Part shown: piece by piece, positions 1 to 8,271 of the stretch | Position numbering within the stretch: position 1 is the stretch's first letter | How the letters are laid out: each line of letters opens with the position of its first letter | Source of the DNA: Priestia endophytica DSM 13796 | GTDB lineage: Bacteria; Bacillota; Bacilli; Bacillales; Bacillaceae_H | Length of the DNA stretch: 64,000 nt | Direction of reading: 5' to 3' | NCBI RefSeq assembly: GCF_900115845.1 | Contig: NZ_FOXX01000007.1 | Span: 186,001-250,000, forward strand | The notes under the pieces: generated by a model | What the model saw: only the letters and a program-made list of their open reading frames with translations | Told to the model about the DNA's origin: nothing | The model's database searches: none | Position numbers and translations under genes: made by a program

Positions 1-855
1 ATGTTTGACAGGGACTTTTTCAACACGCTGTTGAAGCTGAAATTTTTTAAGTACTTTTTCAGCTTGTTCGATTGATAAATCATAAACAACTGCAACTTCT
101 TTTGTTGCCACAAATGTATAATATTCTAAAAAGATTTCAAGCGGTGGCAGTGGCGAAGGATCTGGCACTTCTTTTAACATTTCAAATAAAATGTTTTTAA
201 ATAATTCATAATCATAGTATCCAGAAACTTTAATTCCTTCATCCTCAATATTCTCGTTAAAGAAAACAAGTGTTGGACTTTGATCAACGTCCATTTCATA
301 CATAATCTTTGCATCACATTGGAAAGCTTTTGCAGAGCTTTCACTGAATAAGTCTTTTTTAAATTCTTCGACATCAAGTCCTACTTGTGCGGCAAGGTCA
401 AGCAGTACATCTGGGTCTGTAACATTTTGTTTTTCAAGAAAAAGCGTTTCCTGCATTGCTCTTAAAAAACGAATGCCATGCTGTTTTCCTTGAAGCCATG
501 CTGATTTAATAGCAATTGAAGCTGCGTGTGGAGTAGAGATTGGATTCTCTAGCCACAAGCTTCCATCACAGGACATTCCAGAGCGACTTCCTGTTTTTTC
601 CCAAACTTGCGCCATTTTTTCAGGCTTTGCTTTTTTTAACGTATTCAGACTCGTTAACTGAGCAGATAAAACATGTTTAAGACTAAAATACTCTCCGTAT
701 TCAATTTGAAGTTTTTTAACAATCGGCTCAAGTGCCCAACATTCTGGACAAAGTGGATCAACAAAAAAGTAGACTTCGACCGGCTTTTTGTTTGATCCTC
801 TGCAAAGGTGTTGTAAAGAGAACGCCTTTCTTTTTTCACATTGTTTATTGTTCAA
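1..855 (-). CDS. spxH: SpxH (YjbH) adaptor for ClpXP degradation of Spx, 3' end cut by window
   Basis: SpxH is a cytosolic thioredoxin-fold adaptor that hands the disulfide-stress regulator Spx to the ClpXP protease. Reading the minus strand, one open frame runs from a TTG at 855 to the window edge (285 codons; the C-terminus is outside). It carries the DsbA-like motif DPLCPECW at residues 33-40 and the family signature SRSGMSCDG. The N-terminus has Cys6, His16 and Cys18 where B. subtilis has its His-rich zinc-binding stretch. The TTG start overlaps the yjbI stop by four bases (CCTTGA) and an AAGAAGG ribosome site lies 9 bases upstream, so it is translationally coupled to yjbI. The yjbI-yjbH order is as in B. 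subtilis. Confidence 0.93.
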   Translation of the reverse strand, partial: MNNKQCEKRKAFSLQHLCRGSNKKPVEVYFFVDPLCPECWALEPIVKKLQIEYGEYFSLKHVLSAQLTSLNTLKKAKPEKMAQVWEKTGSRSGMSCDGSLWLENPISTPHAASIAIKSAWLQGKQHGIRFLRAMQETLFLEKQNVTDPDVLLDLAAQVGLDVEEFKKDLFSESSAKAFQCDAKIMYEMDVDQSPTLVFFNENIEDEGIKVSGYYDYELFKNILFEMLKEVPDPSPLPPLEIFLEYYTFVATKEVAVVYDLSIEQAEKVLKKFQLQQRVEKVPVKH

Positions 856-1253
856 GGTAATACGCCTTCTTCATCTGGAGTATTCACCATGTGCTGGGCA
901 GTGAGCGTGAGCCGATGAAAAATTTGGGTTCGCAACATACCATCAAGTTCTACTTCATCCATTGCGTCACTCATACAGGAGAGCCAAGCCTTTGCTCGCG
1001 CTGGCGTGATTTCAAAAGGCAAATGTCGAGCCCTTAACATTGGATGTCCATGTTCGTTTGTGTAATCGGAAGGCCCTCCTAAATACTGTGTTAAAAACTG
1101 TTTTTGTTTTCGAGCTGTTTCAGTTAAATCGTCTGGAAAAATTGGAGCTAAGTCTGGATGATTTCCTACTCTCTTATAAAAAGCTTCTACAAGGTCAGAA
1201 ATCATGTGTTCACCCCCGATAGCTTCATAAGGCGTCATATCTCTTTTTTCCAT
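852..1253 (-). CDS. yjbI: Group II truncated hemoglobin YjbI
   Basis: Small haem protein of the truncated hemoglobin O (group II) family, an oxygen/NO-reactive globin made in the same operon as the Spx adaptor. About 133 residues. The family opening ([18 protein letters not shown]) and the proximal-His region ([11 protein letters not shown]) are visible. Two in-frame ATGs exist, at 1259 and 1253. The ribosome site AAGGAG is only 2 bases from the first and 8 from the second, so 1253 is preferred. Its stop overlaps the spxH start. A promoter at 1415-1443 would transcribe both genes. Family and neighbour both match B. subtilis. Confidence 0.93.
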   Translation of the reverse strand: MEKRDMTPYEAIGGEHMISDLVEAFYKRVGNHPDLAPIFPDDLTETARKQKQFLTQYLGGPSDYTNEHGHPMLRARHLPFEITPARAKAWLSCMSDAMDEVELDGMLRTQIFHRLTLTAQHMVNTPDEEGVLP

Positions 1254-1414
1254 TGTCATAACTCCTTTATAAAAAATCTCTATTCAAACATAAAATTGTG
1301 AATAAATTCAAAATAGCTTTGTTTAGGTTATATCCGCTTTCGTTAATATATTGCCAAAAACTTAATGATTCTACTATAGCAATAACAGTCAGAAACAACG
1401 GTTTACTTTGTTAT

Positions 1415-1443
1415 ATTGTAGCAGTCGTCTCTCTTTAACTCAA
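1415..1443 (-). promoter_or_regulatory. SigA-type promoter for yjbI-spxH
   Basis: On the minus strand TTGAGT (1443-1438) is followed after exactly 17 bases by TACAAT (1420-1415), which is preceded by TGC (extended -10). Transcription would begin near 1408 and leave a 5' leader of about 150 bases before yjbI. No other gene could use it. Confidence 0.6.
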
Positions 1444-1467
1444 ACTATCCGCCTATAAGCATCATGC

Positions 1468-1498
1468 AAAAAAAAGCTCCTGTCTTAGACAGGAAGCC
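1468..1498 (-). terminator. Rho-independent terminator after yjbJ
   Basis: Minus-strand hairpin with TCCTGTC/GACAGGA core arms, GC extensions with one bulge, a TAA loop and a run of eight T. It lies directly after the yjbJ stop and closes the yjbK-yjbJ unit. Confidence 0.85.
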
Positions 1499-1499
1499 T

Positions 1500-2135
1500 T
1501 TATACTTGATAATAACCCATTACTTTTTTCACATATTCTTTTGTTTCAGTAAAAGGAGGAATTCCTCCATATTTGTCTACATTTCCAGGTCCTGCATTAT
1601 AGGCAGCAAGAGCAAGGGAGACATCTCCATCGTATTTCTCAAGCATCTTTTTCAAATATTTTGTGCCTCCTCTTATGTTTTCAAGAGGGTTTAAAGGATT
1701 TAGTACACCTAGACGTTGTGCTGTAGCTGGCATAAGCTGCATAAGACCTAATGCTCCTACGCCGCTCTTAGCATCTTTTTTAAAATTAGATTCTTGCGTA
1801 ATGACGGCTTTGATGAGTTTAGCATCTACTCCAAATTCTTCGCTCGCTTTATGAATAAGGTCCATAAATGGCGTATCGCTTTTTTCTGACGCTTGTACAG
1901 ATGGGCTCATCACACTTGGAGGAGAGGAAAGTGTAAGCTGATTCTGCAAAAAGGCAGTGCGAGATGAACTTTTTTCCGCTTCAGATGATGAAGCGGATGT
2001 CAGCAATACATCACTAAGGATCGATGAAAATAGAGAGTTTAAAGATGATTCATTTGCGGGTAGTTTATTAGATGTCATCGTTTGAAAAGCCTGAAGCTGC
2101 AGAAGTGCTAAATAAGATTGAATATCATTCATCAT
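1500..2135 (-). CDS. yjbJ: Lytic transglycosylase, SLT domain (YjbJ)
   Basis: Predicted peptidoglycan lytic transglycosylase of the soluble-lytic-transglycosylase/goose-lysozyme fold. 211 residues: a Ser-rich, probably disordered N-terminal half, then a catalytic domain from about residue 90. ITQESNF carries the catalytic Glu, followed by [10 protein letters not shown] and [11 protein letters not shown], the standard SLT motifs. No signal peptide is obvious, as for other Bacillus YjbJ-type proteins, so its export route is unclear. The start (ATGATG at 2135/2132) overlaps the end of yjbK by 11 bases with AGGAG just upstream, so the two are co-transcribed. A terminator follows. Confidence 0.9.
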   Translation of the reverse strand: MMNDIQSYLALLQLQAFQTMTSNKLPANESSLNSLFSSILSDVLLTSASSSEAEKSSSRTAFLQNQLTLSSPPSVMSPSVQASEKSDTPFMDLIHKASEEFGVDAKLIKAVITQESNFKKDAKSGVGALGLMQLMPATAQRLGVLNPLNPLENIRGGTKYLKKMLEKYDGDVSLALAAYNAGPGNVDKYGGIPPFTETKEYVKKVMGYYQV

Positions 2136-2724
2136 GCTCTCCTAGTTGCTTATATTTTAAGTTGAAAAAACGCTGGATTTTATTGTTCGTTTCTCGTATC
2201 GGAATATGAAAACGGTTGAGAAGCTCTAGGAATGCTTTTTTTCCACTTTCCTCATTTTTTACTTCATATTCGAGTTCAAAATCTTCATGATTAAGGTATG
2301 TACTATGATCTAAAACAAGCAGTCCGTCCCTATAAGGAACCTCCGCTCTTTTTGTTGTAAGACTGCCAAATAAGTTAACCTTTCTTACTTCAATACCAAG
2401 TGTTTTGATTTGTTTTTCCATTGAAGAAGGAAGAGGGCATTCTCCTTTTAATAAACGAGTTGTTTCCTCCTTTGTCAGCGTTTCATGCGTTTCAAGAAGA
2501 CCAACTTTACTTGGCTGTTTAAGTGTCAAAACATAGCGATCATTTTTAGATCGTATCCGAAGAGCAGCTCGTTTTTCTTTAATATCAAAATTTGGAGTAT
2601 CAAAATAATAGTTTGTTTGTTCTTTAAACTGACTGTTGTCTATATGAAAAGCATCCATAAGCTTGTGAAATTCAGTAGAAGTTAATAAATTTTTAAATTC
2701 AATCTCAATTTCTTGTTTCATCAT
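2125..2724 (-). CDS. yjbK: CYTH-domain protein YjbK (triphosphate tunnel metalloenzyme family)
   Basis: CYTH/triphosphate-tunnel protein expected to bind a triphosphate and divalent metal inside a beta barrel; a small triphosphatase role is usual for the family, but the substrate of YjbK is not settled. 199 residues. The N-terminal ExExK signature is present as EIEIEFK near residues 5-11, followed by alternating basic/acidic barrel strands ([25 protein letters not shown]). AAAGGAAAT precedes the start. It shares an operon with yjbJ, as in B. subtilis, and lies beside the alarmone synthase locus, another nucleotide-related gene. Confidence 0.88.
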   Translation of the reverse strand: MMKQEIEIEFKNLLTSTEFHKLMDAFHIDNSQFKEQTNYYFDTPNFDIKEKRAALRIRSKNDRYVLTLKQPSKVGLLETHETLTKEETTRLLKGECPLPSSMEKQIKTLGIEVRKVNLFGSLTTKRAEVPYRDGLLVLDHSTYLNHEDFELEYEVKNEESGKKAFLELLNRFHIPIRETNNKIQRFFNLKYKQLGEHDE

Positions 2725-2948
2725 ATATTTCCTTTCCTTGTAAAAAAAATAATATCTTTTCTATTATTCCATGTTTTAAAAGTAAACTCAATTGTCTCTT
2801 TTTTTTCTTTATTAAGTACCTTTCTTTACTAGCATGACTTCTCTACGAATTTTAGCTTTAATATGGTAAAATGAAGGCGGGTAATTCAGAGATTTTAGTC
2901 TAAATATACATAATATGCTCATTTATTGTTGAAGGGAGATTTACTGCT

Positions 2949-3329
2949 ATGTCAAACAGAATCGAAGTAAATGGTACGGAATGGAAAGAGGGACGCCTAT
3001 ATATTAAAACAGAAGCGTTAAATCAAAACATCGAAACAATAGAAGATACAGGTCAAATGATTGTGGATTCTGATAATTTATCTTTCATTTATATTATAGA
3101 TGTAAACGAAGCGTTTGTTTATGTTAGTATTACGGAGTCATACTGGAATAACATTAAGGAAGCGAAAGAAAATAACGCCAATGTTGTAGCTCTTGTAGGC
3201 GAACATGAAGTACAACTTGAAAATATTTTCACAGAATTAGAAGACCTTGTAGAAAACATCGAAGGAAACTCTAACTATGGAGAAGAATTTATGGGTTCTG
3301 TTGAAAAAATATTTTTAAATAAAGCTTAA
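2949..3329 (+). CDS. yjbL: UPF0738 family protein YjbL
   Basis: Conserved Bacillaceae protein of unknown function (UPF0738, B. subtilis YjbL). 126 residues, acidic, no membrane segment, Cys or catalytic signature. N-terminal short strands (RIEVNGTEW, RLYIKTEAL) are followed by a helical C-terminus rich in Glu and Asn. AGGGAG lies 10 bases before the ATG. It heads the plus-strand group yjbL-sasB-nadK; position and length match the B. subtilis homologue. No function can be inferred. Confidence 0.85.
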   Translation: MSNRIEVNGTEWKEGRLYIKTEALNQNIETIEDTGQMIVDSDNLSFIYIIDVNEAFVYVSITESYWNNIKEAKENNANVVALVGEHEVQLENIFTELEDLVENIEGNSNYGEEFMGSVEKIFLNKA

Positions 3330-3373
3330 AAGAGCACATATTTTCTTGAACAAAATTGGTGGTGTAAATCAGT

Positions 3374-3997
3374 ATGTTAAAACATTGGGATTTATTTTTA
3401 GCTCCTTATAAACAAGCGGTTGAAGAATTAAAAGTAAAATTAAAAGGAATGAGATCTCAGTATGAGTTGAAATCAACTCATTCTCCGATTGAATTTGTAA
3501 CAGGTCGGGTGAAGCCGATTCCGAGTGTCCTTGATAAAGCAGCAAGAAAAGGGATTCCGCTAGATCGTTTAGAAGAAGAAATGCAGGATATCGCGGGGCT
3601 ACGTATGATGTGTCAGTTTGTCGATGACATTCCCTCTGTTGTAGAAATTTTAAAAGAACGAAACGATTTTGAAGTTGTAGAAGAAAGAAACTATATTACA
3701 GAGAAGAAGGAAAGCGGCTATCGTTCTTACCATGTTGTATTACGCTATCCTGTTCAAACGATCGAAGGCGAGAAAAAAATTCTCGTCGAAATTCAGATTA
3801 GAACGCTTGCGATGAATTTTTGGGCAACAATTGAACATTCGTTGAACTACAAATATAGCGGCAACTTTCCAAAAGAAATTAAAGAGCGTTTACAACGCGC
3901 TTCAGAAGCAGCTTTTCAACTTGACGAAGAGATGTCTAAAATAAGGGAAGAAATCCAAGAAGCCCAAGTTATGTTTTCACGAAAGAAAGAAAAATAG
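3374..3997 (+). CDS. sasB: Small alarmone synthetase SasB/RelQ (YjbM)
   Basis: Single-domain (p)ppGpp synthetase that transfers pyrophosphate from ATP to GDP/GTP in stringent and cell-wall stress responses. 207 residues, the usual RelQ length, with no hydrolase or TGS domain. RelA/SpoT synthetase motifs are readable: the nucleotide-contacting [15 protein letters not shown] near 40, [15 protein letters not shown] with the catalytic region, [13 protein letters not shown], and [23 protein letters not shown]. The C-terminal helix is charged, as in tetrameric RelQ. The ATG at 3374 follows GGTGGTG. nadK is 22 bases downstream, so both are likely in one transcript, as in B. subtilis. Confidence 0.93.
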   Translation: MLKHWDLFLAPYKQAVEELKVKLKGMRSQYELKSTHSPIEFVTGRVKPIPSVLDKAARKGIPLDRLEEEMQDIAGLRMMCQFVDDIPSVVEILKERNDFEVVEERNYITEKKESGYRSYHVVLRYPVQTIEGEKKILVEIQIRTLAMNFWATIEHSLNYKYSGNFPKEIKERLQRASEAAFQLDEEMSKIREEIQEAQVMFSRKKEK

Positions 3998-4019
3998 CAA
4001 TCAATGGAGGGAGCCACAA

Positions 4020-4814
4020 TTGAAATTTGTAGTAACGTCAAAAGGTGATGAAACATCGAATACGCTCGCACAAAAAATGCGTACATATTTGCTTGATTTT
4101 AATTTAGAGTATGATGAAACACATCCAGATATTGTTATCTCAGTTGGAGGAGATGGAACACTTCTCTATGCTTTTCACCGTTATCAGCATCGTTTAGATA
4201 AAACAGCTTTTGTTGGAGTTCATACAGGACATTTAGGCTTCTATGCGGATTGGAGACCGAAAGAGATTGAAAAGCTCGTTATTGCAATCGCTAAAACTCC
4301 GTTTCAAATTGTGGAATATCCCCTTGTTGAAGTCATTATTCGCTATTTAGGTGGAGGGAAAGAATCGCGCTATCTTGCTTTAAACGAGTGCACAATAAAA
4401 AGCGTTGAAGGTTCTTTAGTTGTAGACGTTGAAATTAAAGGGCAGCTCTTTGAAACGTTTCGAGGGGATGGTCTCTGTATTTCGACTCCTTCTGGAAGTA
4501 CTGCTTATAATAAAGCATTGGGAGGAGCTATTCTTCATCCATCTCTTCAAGCTATCCAAGTTGCAGAGATGGCTTCTATCAATAATCGCGTATTCAGAAC
4601 AATTGGTTCACCGCTCGTTTTGCCAGCTCATCATACAGGAATGTTCAAACCTGTGAATGACGTGGATTTTCAAATTACAATTGATCACCTGACGTTGCTT
4701 CATAAAGAAGTAAAGTCTATCCAATGTCGTGTGGCTCAAGAGAAAATTCGCTTTGCGCGCTTTCGTACATTTCCGTTTTGGCAAAGAGTACGAGATTCAT
4801 TTGTTACAGAATAA
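4020..4814 (+). CDS. nadK: NAD kinase (NadF/PpnK)
   Basis: ATP-dependent NAD kinase making NADP+ in the cytosol. 264 residues, typical of the short bacterial form. The diacylglycerol-kinase-like motif [11 protein letters not shown] is at 42-52 with catalytic Asp in GGDGT, and ALNECTIKS carries the conserved NE pair near 122. The start is TTG at 4020, supported by GGAGGGAGCC upstream and by the conserved N-terminus [11 protein letters not shown]. It follows sasB closely and is closed by a strong terminator. The sasB-nadK pairing is conserved in B. subtilis. Confidence 0.94.
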   Translation: MKFVVTSKGDETSNTLAQKMRTYLLDFNLEYDETHPDIVISVGGDGTLLYAFHRYQHRLDKTAFVGVHTGHLGFYADWRPKEIEKLVIAIAKTPFQIVEYPLVEVIIRYLGGGKESRYLALNECTIKSVEGSLVVDVEIKGQLFETFRGDGLCISTPSGSTAYNKALGGAILHPSLQAIQVAEMASINNRVFRTIGSPLVLPAHHTGMFKPVNDVDFQITIDHLTLLHKEVKSIQCRVAQEKIRFARFRTFPFWQRVRDSFVTE

Positions 4815-4818
4815 AAGG

Positions 4819-4848
4819 AGGCAGCTTTATAAAAAGCTGCCTTTTTTG
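4819..4848 (+). terminator. Terminator after nadK
   Basis: Inverted repeat AGGCAGCTTT/AAAGCTGCCT with a 4-base loop and five following T, five bases beyond the nadK stop. Confidence 0.9.
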
Positions 4849-4937
4849 TATAGTTTATATAAAGCACGAGTTGCGTTTTCTTTTTTAAATAAGTGATAAA
4901 AAGTTTTTGGTCTATATTAAATAAAGGGGTAGAGATA

Positions 4938-5837
4938 ATGGAAAAAAGGTTTACCCTTTCTTGGGAAATTTCAGCGCGCTATGATGGAACAATAACGAGA
5001 GACTTTTTAAAGGATCATTCCATCTCAAAAGCATCGCTTACAGCAATTAAATTTCAAGGTGGATTTATTAAGGTTAATAATCAAGATGAAACAGTACGAT
5101 ATATATTAAAAGAAGGTGACGTTTTAGAGGTAGCTTTTCCACTTGAAAAACGAAGTGAGAACATTAAAGCGGAGAAAATGCCCTTGGATATTCTATATGA
5201 AGATGAGCATTTTCTCATTGTTAATAAAAGAGCGGGTATTGCGACAATTCCTTCACGGGAACATCAATCAGGTACGTTGAGTAATGCGCTTTTGTACTAT
5301 TACGTGCAGAACGATATTCATGCAACGCTACACTTTGTTAATCGACTTGATAAAGATACATCAGGACTTCTTGTTGTGGCAAAGCATAGATATAGTCATT
5401 ACTTATTTTCAAAAGCGCAGCAAAGTCATAAAATCCATCGCTTTTATCAAGCATTTGTTCATGGTGTGCCTACAGAAGAAGGAACAGTATCTGCTTCAAT
5501 TGGCAGAGCAGATGATAGCATTATTAAGAGAGAAGTTGTAGAGAATGGCCAGCATGCTGTAACTCATTACAAAGTGCTTGAACGCTTCAAAGATGCAGCT
5601 ATTGTTGAGCTTTCTTTAGAAACGGGAAGGACGCATCAAATTCGCGTGCATATGAGCTATATCGGGCACCCTTTACTTGGAGATGATTTATACGGAGGTA
5701 AGCAAGGGAGAATGAACCGTCAAGCGCTTCACTGCTGTAAAATGGAATTTAAACATCCGTTTACAGGTCAATATTTATCATTTGTAGGAGAACTACCAGA
5801 AGATATGTTGAAATGTCAAAGAGAGCTTGCACAGTAA
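4938..5837 (+). CDS. yjbO: RluD-family pseudouridine synthase YjbO
   Basis: RluA/RluD-class pseudouridine synthase acting on structured RNA (probably rRNA). 299 residues: an N-terminal S4-like segment to about 75, then the catalytic domain. The catalytic motif NRLDKDTSGLLVVAK has Asp138, and the family's GRTHQIRVHMSYIGHPLLGD is present. A longer frame opens at a GTG (4893), but the ATG at 4938 has AAGGGGT at good spacing and matches family length. The stop codon lies within the loop of the downstream terminator hairpin. Confidence 0.9.
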   Translation: MEKRFTLSWEISARYDGTITRDFLKDHSISKASLTAIKFQGGFIKVNNQDETVRYILKEGDVLEVAFPLEKRSENIKAEKMPLDILYEDEHFLIVNKRAGIATIPSREHQSGTLSNALLYYYVQNDIHATLHFVNRLDKDTSGLLVVAKHRYSHYLFSKAQQSHKIHRFYQAFVHGVPTEEGTVSASIGRADDSIIKREVVENGQHAVTHYKVLERFKDAAIVELSLETGRTHQIRVHMSYIGHPLLGDDLYGGKQGRMNRQALHCCKMEFKHPFTGQYLSFVGELPEDMLKCQRELAQ

Positions 5838-5855
5838 AGCAAGCTCTCTTTTTTT
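5820..5855 (+). terminator. Terminator overlapping the end of yjbO
   Basis: Stem AGAGAGCTTGC/GCAAGCTCTCT followed by T6; the yjbO stop codon is in the loop. It separates yjbO from the convergent prpE gene. Confidence 0.88.
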
Positions 5856-6609
5856 AGGAGAAAGTAGAGAATTTCTCTTCAACATATGGCATTGAGGAGG
5901 GAATAGAAATCGTTTCATATTGAGGGTATCGGAAAGCTGTGAGAGCTCCTCCAAACACTACTCCAGTATCAATGTTATATGTATTATTCACTTTTCGGAC
6001 GTTTTTAACAGGTGTATGCCCATAGACAATAGTTGCTTTCCCTTCATAGTGCTGAGCCCAATCTCGACGAACTGGGGAGCCGTTTGGATGTACTTCCCCT
6101 GTGATGTCTCCATAAAGAACGAAGGTCTTTACATGATGACTATGTTTTCCAATATCTTTTTCCCGGATGCCAGCATGTGCAACAACTAATTTTCCTTTAT
6201 TAAGCACAAGATAAAGAGGAGCTTTTTCATACAGTTTCATGAACTGTTCACGAACAAGCGACTGCTTGTCTTTTGAGAGAGATCTATATTCAGCAACAGT
6301 TGTTTCAAGGCCGTGGGTGATTTGTACTTTATTTCCTTTAAAGAACCGATAAAGTTTGTTGCAATGGTTACCAGGACAATAGAAAGCGGCCTTTTTGCTA
6401 ACGAGTTTTGAAACGGTATCTATAACAGCTAAGGAATTTTTTCCTCGATCTGTTAAATCACCTAAAAATACGAGTTTCCTTCCTTCTGGATGGAGAGGGA
6501 TATCGGTATTCCACTGGTAACCAAGTTCTTTTGTTAGAAGGACAAATTCATCATAGCAGCCATGAATATCACCGATTACATCAAATCCTTGCGCAGATTG
6601 TTTAACCAT
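5854..6609 (-). CDS. prpE: Bis(5'-nucleosyl)-tetraphosphatase PrpE
   Basis: Calcineurin-like metallophosphoesterase that hydrolyses Ap4A-type dinucleotides; B. subtilis PrpE is also a protein phosphatase acting in spore germination. 251 residues. Metal-binding motifs in order: GDIHG (13-17), GDLTDRG (50-56), GNH (80-82), AHAGI near 140, and GHTP near 195. The ATG at 6609 has AAGGA 8 bases upstream. It is convergent with yjbO, as in B. subtilis. Confidence 0.92.
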   Translation of the reverse strand: MVKQSAQGFDVIGDIHGCYDEFVLLTKELGYQWNTDIPLHPEGRKLVFLGDLTDRGKNSLAVIDTVSKLVSKKAAFYCPGNHCNKLYRFFKGNKVQITHGLETTVAEYRSLSKDKQSLVREQFMKLYEKAPLYLVLNKGKLVVAHAGIREKDIGKHSHHVKTFVLYGDITGEVHPNGSPVRRDWAQHYEGKATIVYGHTPVKNVRKVNNTYNIDTGVVFGGALTAFRYPQYETISIPSSMPYVEEKFSTFS

Positions 6610-6687
6610 GTTATCATTCCTTTTTAAGTTTATCCGTAGTTGAATTTTAGAGGGTTTTCTTCTATATTTCTCTTCGATATGTAGTAA

Positions 6688-6720
6688 TTCTAGAGGAAAC
6701 GTTCGAAGTTTCTAGAACTT
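6688..6720. repeat. Imperfect inverted repeat upstream of mgtE
   Basis: TTCTAGA, AAAC, a short spacer, then GTTTC and TAGAA: a dyad of about 30 bases in the 258-base divergent space between prpE and mgtE. Could be an operator for either gene. No Mg2+-responsive M-box fold is recognisable in this leader. Confidence 0.35.
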
Positions 6721-6867
6721 TTTCAACACATTTTATCATGTCCTATCCGTTTTTTTTCTACTCTAATATTAAAGGATAAAAACTAAAACAAAAGAGGGTA
6801 CATTGATTTTATCGGAATACATGTATTGTCTAGCTTCTATAGATGAACAACTTCATGGAGGTGGGTT

Positions 6868-8247
6868 ATGATGAATAATGAAAAAGCGCAAGAAAGAAAG
6901 GAGCAGACAGAGCTCATTTTGTTTCATTTACTTCATTTACGTGACATTGAAACATTTAGAGAAGAATTTCTGAATCTCCATTCTTATGATCAAGCTCAGT
7001 TTTATGAAGAGCTTAATGAAGAAGAACGCCTTATTTTATATGATTTCCTCTCACCAGAGGAAATGGCTTCAATCTTTGAAAGTATTGAAGTTTCAGAGGG
7101 AGAGTATAAGGAGCTTCTTGGCGAAATGATGCCGGACTTTGCAGCTAATATGTTAGCAGATATGTACGCTGATGATGCAGTTGACGTGTTAAATGAGCTT
7201 GATAAAGAACAAGTTGCAAGCTATTTAACGATTATGGATGATGAAGCAGCAGATGAAATTAAAGAACTTCTTCATTATGAAGAATCAACTGCCGGAAGTA
7301 TTATGACAACAGAGTACGTAGCTATTTATGCAAACGAAACAGTAAGTTCAGCAATGAGAATTTTAAAAGAAAAAGCACCTGTTGCTGAAACTATTTATTA
7401 TGTGTTCGTAATTGATGATGAGAAACGCCTTGTTGGAGTTATTTCTTTACGTGATCTTATTGTGGCAGAAGATGACACGTTAATTCGTGAAGTAATGAGC
7501 GAAAGAGTTGTAGCTGTTTCTGTTGCTGAAGATCAAGAAAAAGTAGCACGTACAATGCGGGACTACGATTTTTTAGCTCTTCCAGTTGTTGATTTTCAGC
7601 ACCACCTCCTTGGAATTATTACCGTTGATGACGTAATGGACGTTATTGATGAAGAGGCATCTGATGACTATTCAAAGCTTGCCGGGATTTCAGACGTTGA
7701 TGATACGATTCGAACTCCCTTCTCAGCGGCAAAGAAACGCTTGCCGTGGCTTGTCATCCTGCTCTTTTTGGGAATGTTAACAGCAAATCTCATTGGGCAG
7801 TTTGAAGAGACACTTGATAAAGTAGCAATACTTGCAGTCTTTATTCCCCTTATTGGTGGAATGGCTGGTAATACAGGAACACAGGCATTAGCAGTTGCTG
7901 TTAGAGGAATTGCAACAGGTGAAGCAGATAAGGAAAGCAAATGGAAACTTATCATCCGTGAAGGATTAACAGGGGTAATAACAGGAGGAAGCTGTGGAAT
8001 CCTAGTCGTTTTTGTTGTTTATATATGGCAACACAGCTTCGTGTTAGGACTGCTTGTTGGAGCTTCTATTTTTGCGACTCTTATTGCAGCAACAATTGCA
8101 GGAGCGCTTGTTCCGATTATTATGCACAAATTTAAAATTGACCCTGCTGTTGCTTCAGGTCCGTTCATTACAACGGTAAATGACATTATAAGCGTACTTA
8201 TTTATTTTGGGCTTGCAACAACGTTTATGAGTTATCTAACATCTTAA
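6868..8247 (+). CDS. mgtE: Magnesium transporter MgtE
   Basis: Mg2+ channel/transporter of the cytoplasmic membrane, gated by cytosolic Mg2+. 459 residues: N-terminal helical superhelix (about 1-130), paired CBS domains (about 135-260, containing AGSIMTTEYVAI and VVAVSVAEDQEKVARTM), a plug helix, and five transmembrane helices from about 285. The pore-forming region IPLIGGMAGNTGTQALAVAVRG matches the family. A GGAGG ribosome site precedes ATGATG. yjbQ follows 24 bases later, so the two cation transporters are probably co-transcribed. Confidence 0.94.
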   Translation: MMNNEKAQERKEQTELILFHLLHLRDIETFREEFLNLHSYDQAQFYEELNEEERLILYDFLSPEEMASIFESIEVSEGEYKELLGEMMPDFAANMLADMYADDAVDVLNELDKEQVASYLTIMDDEAADEIKELLHYEESTAGSIMTTEYVAIYANETVSSAMRILKEKAPVAETIYYVFVIDDEKRLVGVISLRDLIVAEDDTLIREVMSERVVAVSVAEDQEKVARTMRDYDFLALPVVDFQHHLLGIITVDDVMDVIDEEASDDYSKLAGISDVDDTIRTPFSAAKKRLPWLVILLFLGMLTANLIGQFEETLDKVAILAVFIPLIGGMAGNTGTQALAVAVRGIATGEADKESKWKLIIREGLTGVITGGSCGILVVFVVYIWQHSFVLGLLVGASIFATLIAATIAGALVPIIMHKFKIDPAVASGPFITTVNDIISVLIYFGLATTFMSYLTS

Positions 8248-8271
8248 ATTAAAGAAAGAAGGTGAAGAGAC

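Noticed and set aside
4893-4937. GTG start giving yjbO 15 extra residues
   Set aside because: No ribosome site; ATG 4938 has AAGGGGT at correct distance and matches the family.
6610-6867. Mg2+ riboswitch (M-box) upstream of mgtE
   Set aside because: The leader is AT-rich and lacks the conserved M-box helices; only one imperfect dyad is present.
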